In this document: positions 60,945 to 64,000 of the stretch, piece after piece | Position numbering within the stretch: the stretch's first letter is position 1 | Layout: each line of letters begins with the position of its first letter | Assembly: GCA_951394045.1 (NCBI GenBank) | Contig: OX595986.1 | Location: 310,001 to 374,000, forward strand | DNA from: Nitzschia sp. DOCU1 | Lineage: Eukaryota; Bacillariophyta; Bacillariophyceae; Bacillariales; Bacillariaceae | Direction: 5' to 3' | DNA length: 64,000 bases | Position numbers and translations under genes: made by a program | Notes under the pieces: generated by a model | Seen by the model: only the letters and a program-made list of their open reading frames with translations | Told to the model about the DNA's origin: nothing | Databases searched by the model: none

Positions 60945-61784
60945 ATGAATATTTGCTGTGGCAAACTGGTATCTCGAAGGTTATCGTGGGCGTCCTCATT
61001 GTGCCTTTGGGTCTGCTGTTTCTCCAATGTTGTCCCGATCTTTCTGTCAGGGAGCCGAACGCTGAATGTCAGTGATGCCTTCGTCTGGCTTCCAACCCCC
61101 TCCGCCATCATCCGAACCAGGTTCCAAAAACAACCGGTGACGACGAATGGTGAGCCAATTGGTGACGGCAGACAGAAACAACATTTTCAAAGAAAAGGCC
61201 AGCTCAACGACGACGAGGACGAACCTGATGGTAATGATAATTTGTTAGACAAGTCCACGTTCCGCGATGACAAGAAAGGCGGCCCCTCAAATTTGTTTGT
61301 GAGCGGCCCAACAAAGGGCTGGATATTGGAACGAATAGAATCGGCAGACGGCTTGGAAATTCGTCAAGATGCGACGTTGGCGGCGTGCTACGTTTTGTCA
61401 CGGTTTTTGATCTACGATGTTGCCACTGGGGCCAAGGTGGTTCCTGGGTGGGAGTTGCAAGATTGGGTTCGGATCCTGTCGACAATGTCATCGGCAATTG
61501 TGCTGGCTGTCTTTTGGACTCTAAGCGGTCTGCTTGTTACGCAAATTTTTGAGTCGTCTAGTGCTGAGAGGCATGACGAGGGCCAGTCTTCTTCTTCGTG
61601 GGTGGCTTTGACCATGGTCAACGTACTCGTTGCCACACCTCTGTGGTTGATTATAGAGCAAGCACTTCATTTTGGACCACCAGGTATAGAAACAGCTTAC
61701 AACAGCGACATTTACCTGGCGACCGGTTCGGGTCTTGCGTCGATCATGCTTCTTGCAAAACTTGCAACCGGCGGGTGGAAATAA
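60945..61784 (+). CDS. Predicted plastid membrane protein, unknown function
   Basis: The 279-residue protein has an N-terminal hydrophobic segment (about residues 13-34) and then VSDAFVWLPTP, a Phe-containing site like diatom plastid leaders, followed by a charged, Asp/Lys-rich stretch. The mature core starts near ILERIESADGLEIRQDATLAA. It has three hydrophobic segments: RILSTMSSAIVLAVFWTLSG, WVALTMVNVLVATPLWLIIE and YLATGSGLASIMLLAKLA. I recognise no named family. Conservation with plant or cyanobacterial membrane proteins is possible but cannot be checked here. Location in a plastid membrane is inferred from the leader. Confidence 0.75.
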   Translation: MNICCGKLVSRRLSWASSLCLWVCCFSNVVPIFLSGSRTLNVSDAFVWLPTPSAIIRTRFQKQPVTTNGEPIGDGRQKQHFQRKGQLNDDEDEPDGNDNLLDKSTFRDDKKGGPSNLFVSGPTKGWILERIESADGLEIRQDATLAACYVLSRFLIYDVATGAKVVPGWELQDWVRILSTMSSAIVLAVFWTLSGLLVTQIFESSSAERHDEGQSSSSWVALTMVNVLVATPLWLIIEQALHFGPPGIETAYNSDIYLATGSGLASIMLLAKLATGGWK

Positions 61785-62276
61785 AAGGCTTCCGTTCCTG
61801 ATGGGTTCCTCTGAACCTCTTCCAAAGGAGACGATCATGCCACACTTATGAAGGGAATATTTTGCCCTTCCTGGCGTGCTTGTTCATTGTGGTAACATAC
61901 CCCACATTTGGTTTGGTGTGATGGTATCGTGGCTGATCACAGTGGCGCTCCTCGTGGCAGATGCCGATTGCATCCTCCCAAAAGTTTACAGTCGTGCGAT
62001 GCACCATTTCCACGCGAGAGTGGGTCGGCAGAAACAGTACTTGTGCCGACCGAGTGTGTAGTCGGGGAATCACTACCCCGACCAAAGCTCGTGAACCAGA
62101 AGAGGCCATCCTCTCATCTAGTTCTCAGTCGCTTTAGGCGCTACGAGGATACAGCTCCACTCCGCTTCTAAATCTAGAAGCTACTTTGTACAACATTATG
62201 AATCTGATTTTAATGGATGCTTCGTTCCTGAATCGGGTGGGTGGTGATGCGCAAATTGGACATATAACTTCACTCC
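61785..62276. other. Intergenic between two convergent genes
   Basis: 3' flanks of the membrane protein and the secreted repeat protein. No feature is recognised. Confidence 0.4.
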
Positions 62277-62708
62277 CTACTGGCTTCGTCGCTCTCGGTC
62301 CTTGCGCTGTACATCCTCCTCCCCCAATCGCCTGGTTCGACGCCCTTGCTTTTCTTGTCCAATACCGTTTCCTTTGACTCTACCTTGTCCCTTGACAGTG
62401 GCACCATGACGTGATCCCAGAATGGCGTGGCCATTGTTTGGTCCATCGACACTCACCACCTCGGTGTCATCCGCCAACGATCTGGTTCGACGATCTTGCT
62501 TGATTGGGGAAGTATCGTATCGCCGAATCTTTCCATGACCTTTGGCAGTAGAATGATGACGCTCCCCTCGAATGCCGTTACCGTTATTTGCGCCCTTGAC
62601 AACCACATCCAATGGCGACTCGTCGGATGCAAAGGCCAGGTTGCCGTGAACCGCCAACAACAAGAACATCAAGGAAGTAGTTGTTAATACAGATTGGAAG
62701 ACTTTCAT
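62277..62708 (-). CDS. Small secreted repeat protein with dibasic sites, candidate peptide precursor
   Basis: The 143-residue product has a clear signal peptide (VLTTTSLMFLLLAVHGNLAFA). Two imperfect repeats of ~50 residues follow. Each starts with a V-V-V/S segment and a G/N-rich core (KGANNGNGIRGERHHSTAKG and DGPNNGHAILGSRHGATVKG) and ends with a multibasic site (DRRTRSLADD, GRRTRRLGEED). RRTR is a furin/Kex2-like cleavage context. The protein is rich in Gly, Arg, Lys and His and has no Cys. Signal peptide, repeats and basic sites together are what prohormone or pheromone precursors look like, but a basic structural or silica-associated protein is an equal alternative. No homologue is recognised. 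Confidence 0.65.
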   Translation of the reverse strand: MKVFQSVLTTTSLMFLLLAVHGNLAFASDESPLDVVVKGANNGNGIRGERHHSTAKGHGKIRRYDTSPIKQDRRTRSLADDTEVVSVDGPNNGHAILGSRHGATVKGQGRVKGNGIGQEKQGRRTRRLGEEDVQRKDRERRSQ

Positions 62709-63108
62709 TTTCTTCTTTGTTGATGATGGTAGTGACTTTCTTGTTTATTGTGCATGATGCTCATTTCCATCACGACGCGCAAGTCATTTTGGAACGTCCT
62801 CCCAAAGAAGGTTGTCACCCTTGGTTCTTCCGGGATTTGAGAGCGCTCAAAATTTCCATCCGACAAGGAGGGGCACTTCCCTAAAGAAAAATGAGCGCGT
62901 CGAGTCGGCCGGGCGCGAAAATCCATTTCCCGCCAAAACTTTTCTGTTGTGGAACGATACGCTCGATGGCTTCCAACCGTCGGCGCTCGTGACCTGCAAG
63001 TCCCGGATCATAGCCACTAACCCGATGTGATGACCCACAATGACCATGAATAAAATGACACCAACAGCAGAAACCCATACTGTCTTGACCTCGATTCGAT
63101 TTTAGAAC
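62709..63108. promoter_or_regulatory. Divergent promoter region
   Basis: The secreted repeat protein (minus) and the oxidoreductase (plus) diverge across 400 bp. No gene is seen. Confidence 0.4.
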
Positions 63109-64000
63109 ATGACGATCCCATCACTGGCTTTACCCCGAAGATGGATCGCGTCATCCGGACGACTGGGCGGCTATCGTCGACGTCGAAGTCCGTTCGGCTG
63201 CTGCGAAGCGTTTCTTTCCGACGGCGGCAACAATCCTGATGGATCAAGAAGCACTAGCAATGTCACGCGTTCCTTTTCGTCCGGCCCGTCGTCGTCTGCT
63301 AGTAACAGAGCCAAGGTGGTAGTGGTCGGATCTGGTCGTATGGGACACATTCGAACAAAACTGATTCATGCCAATCCAAAGTTCGAGCTGGTCGGAATAG
63401 TGGATTCGAATTTATCGGCGGCTCAGGCCTTGGGCAGAACCTATCATGTACCAGCCTTGGAACGTCTGGATCAAGTGGAAACTACCTTGGATGGTGTGGT
63501 GTGCTGTAGTCCGACCTTTTCGCATCGACCGATTGTGGAGCAAGTTATCAAAAGTGGTATTCGACACGTCTTTCTGGAAAAGCCGGTCGAGGAGTCGGCT
63601 GCCAAGATTGAAACACTTTACAATCTCGCATCTCAACACAATGTAGCCTTGTGTTGCGGCTTTCAACGTCGTTTTGATCCGTCGTATCAATCCGCATTGG
63701 CGCAAATGCCGACAATCCTTTCAGGACCCGGCGACGCAGGACCATCCGATGTGATTTATGCCAACATATTTTTTGGTGATCACCCCGTACCGCCCATGGA
63801 ATTTCTCTTGCAAGGCGGAGGAGATATCTTTATGGATTTGTCCGCACACGATGTCGATTACGTTTTGCAGGCATTGCGTGGCCAATCGGTTGTGTCCGTG
63901 TACGCGACGGGCACTTCCTCTACACTCGCCCTTCAACAAGCCGGAGTCCACGACAATGCTACCATGCTGTTGACTTGCAGTGGCGGTACCGTAGTGAACA
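63109..64000 (+). CDS. Gfo/Idh/MocA-family oxidoreductase (3' end outside window)
   Basis: The frame is open from the ATG at 63109 to the window end (297 codons visible). The first ~65 residues are Arg/Ser-rich without acidic stretches (RRWIASSGRLGGYRRRRSP), which fits a mitochondrial-type leader. The Rossmann start is VVVVGSGRMGHIRTKLI. The family lysine lies in FLEKPVEE, preceded by GVVCCSPTFSHRPIV. The catalytic Asp/His pair lies in FMDLSAHDVDY (about residues 241-250), as in inositol 2-dehydrogenases. Such enzymes oxidise sugars or inositols with NAD(P). It is most like the myo-inositol 2-dehydrogenase branch, but the substrate is open and the C-terminal part is missing. Confidence 0.88.
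   Translation, partial: MTIPSLALPRRWIASSGRLGGYRRRRSPFGCCEAFLSDGGNNPDGSRSTSNVTRSFSSGPSSSASNRAKVVVVGSGRMGHIRTKLIHANPKFELVGIVDSNLSAAQALGRTYHVPALERLDQVETTLDGVVCCSPTFSHRPIVEQVIKSGIRHVFLEKPVEESAAKIETLYNLASQHNVALCCGFQRRFDPSYQSALAQMPTILSGPGDAGPSDVIYANIFFGDHPVPPMEFLLQGGGDIFMDLSAHDVDYVLQALRGQSVVSVYATGTSSTLALQQAGVHDNATMLLTCSGGTVVN

Noticed and set aside
1..64000. CRISPR arrays, insertion sequences, long terminal repeats
   Set aside because: No regularly spaced repeats, transposase or reverse transcriptase motifs, or paired terminal repeats were seen.

Overview
The window looks like nuclear DNA of a photosynthetic stramenopile, most likely a pennate diatom. Several proteins carry a signal peptide followed by an aromatic residue at the predicted cleavage site (the AxAFxP-type diatom plastid pre-sequence). 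Short GT-AG introns split about a third of the genes. A DGD1-type galactolipid synthase, two GH17 beta-1,3-glucanases (diatoms store chrysolaminarin) and a receptor kinase-cyclase fit the same lineage. I cannot name the species. No tRNA, rRNA, CRISPR array or intact transposon was recognised.

Layout. 1-8 kb: a partial pseudokinase, an F-box-like protein, a plastid thioredoxin-like protein divergent from a methionine sulfoxide reductase A, a Golgi-type GT8 glycosyltransferase and a two-exon WrbA quinone reductase. 8.8-14 kb: a secreted nuclease of the ExeM/NucH type and a PLP-dependent aminotransferase-like protein. 14.5-23 kb: DGD1, two small plastid membrane proteins, a thioredoxin-like protein and a YchF-type GTPase with a plastid-like leader. 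23.7-29.7 kb: a tandem pair of GH17 glucanases followed by a SEC14/GOLD lipid-transfer-like gene. 30.6-34 kb: 6-phosphofructo-2-kinase/fructose-2,6-bisphosphatase and eIF6.

34.3-48.4 kb is the most distinctive block. Four genes share one unclassified glycosyltransferase-like domain, one of them fused to a GT92/DUF23-like domain. They are interleaved with two sulfotransferases, one with degraded PAPS motifs, and a GAF-domain gene. Nearly all are predicted type II membrane proteins, which suggests a locus for making a sulfated glycan in the Golgi. 48.9-51.2 kb holds three small helical paralogues resembling the N-terminal part of Vti1-type SNAREs, followed by an LRR membrane protein.

55-59.4 kb encodes a 1438-residue receptor that joins a PhnD-like periplasmic-binding domain, one membrane segment, a kinase with intact catalytic residues and a class III nucleotide cyclase. 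The right end carries an unknown plastid-type membrane protein, a small secreted repeat protein with dibasic sites that could be a peptide precursor, and the start of a Gfo/Idh/MocA oxidoreductase cut by the window edge.

The main structural observations are these. The 3' end of the nuclease gene and its downstream flank match the 3' end and flank of the second glucanase gene 16 kb away. An ~800-bp block is almost identical between two glycosyltransferase-like genes. A perfect 10-bp palindrome, CTACCGGTAG, recurs in intergenic DNA.
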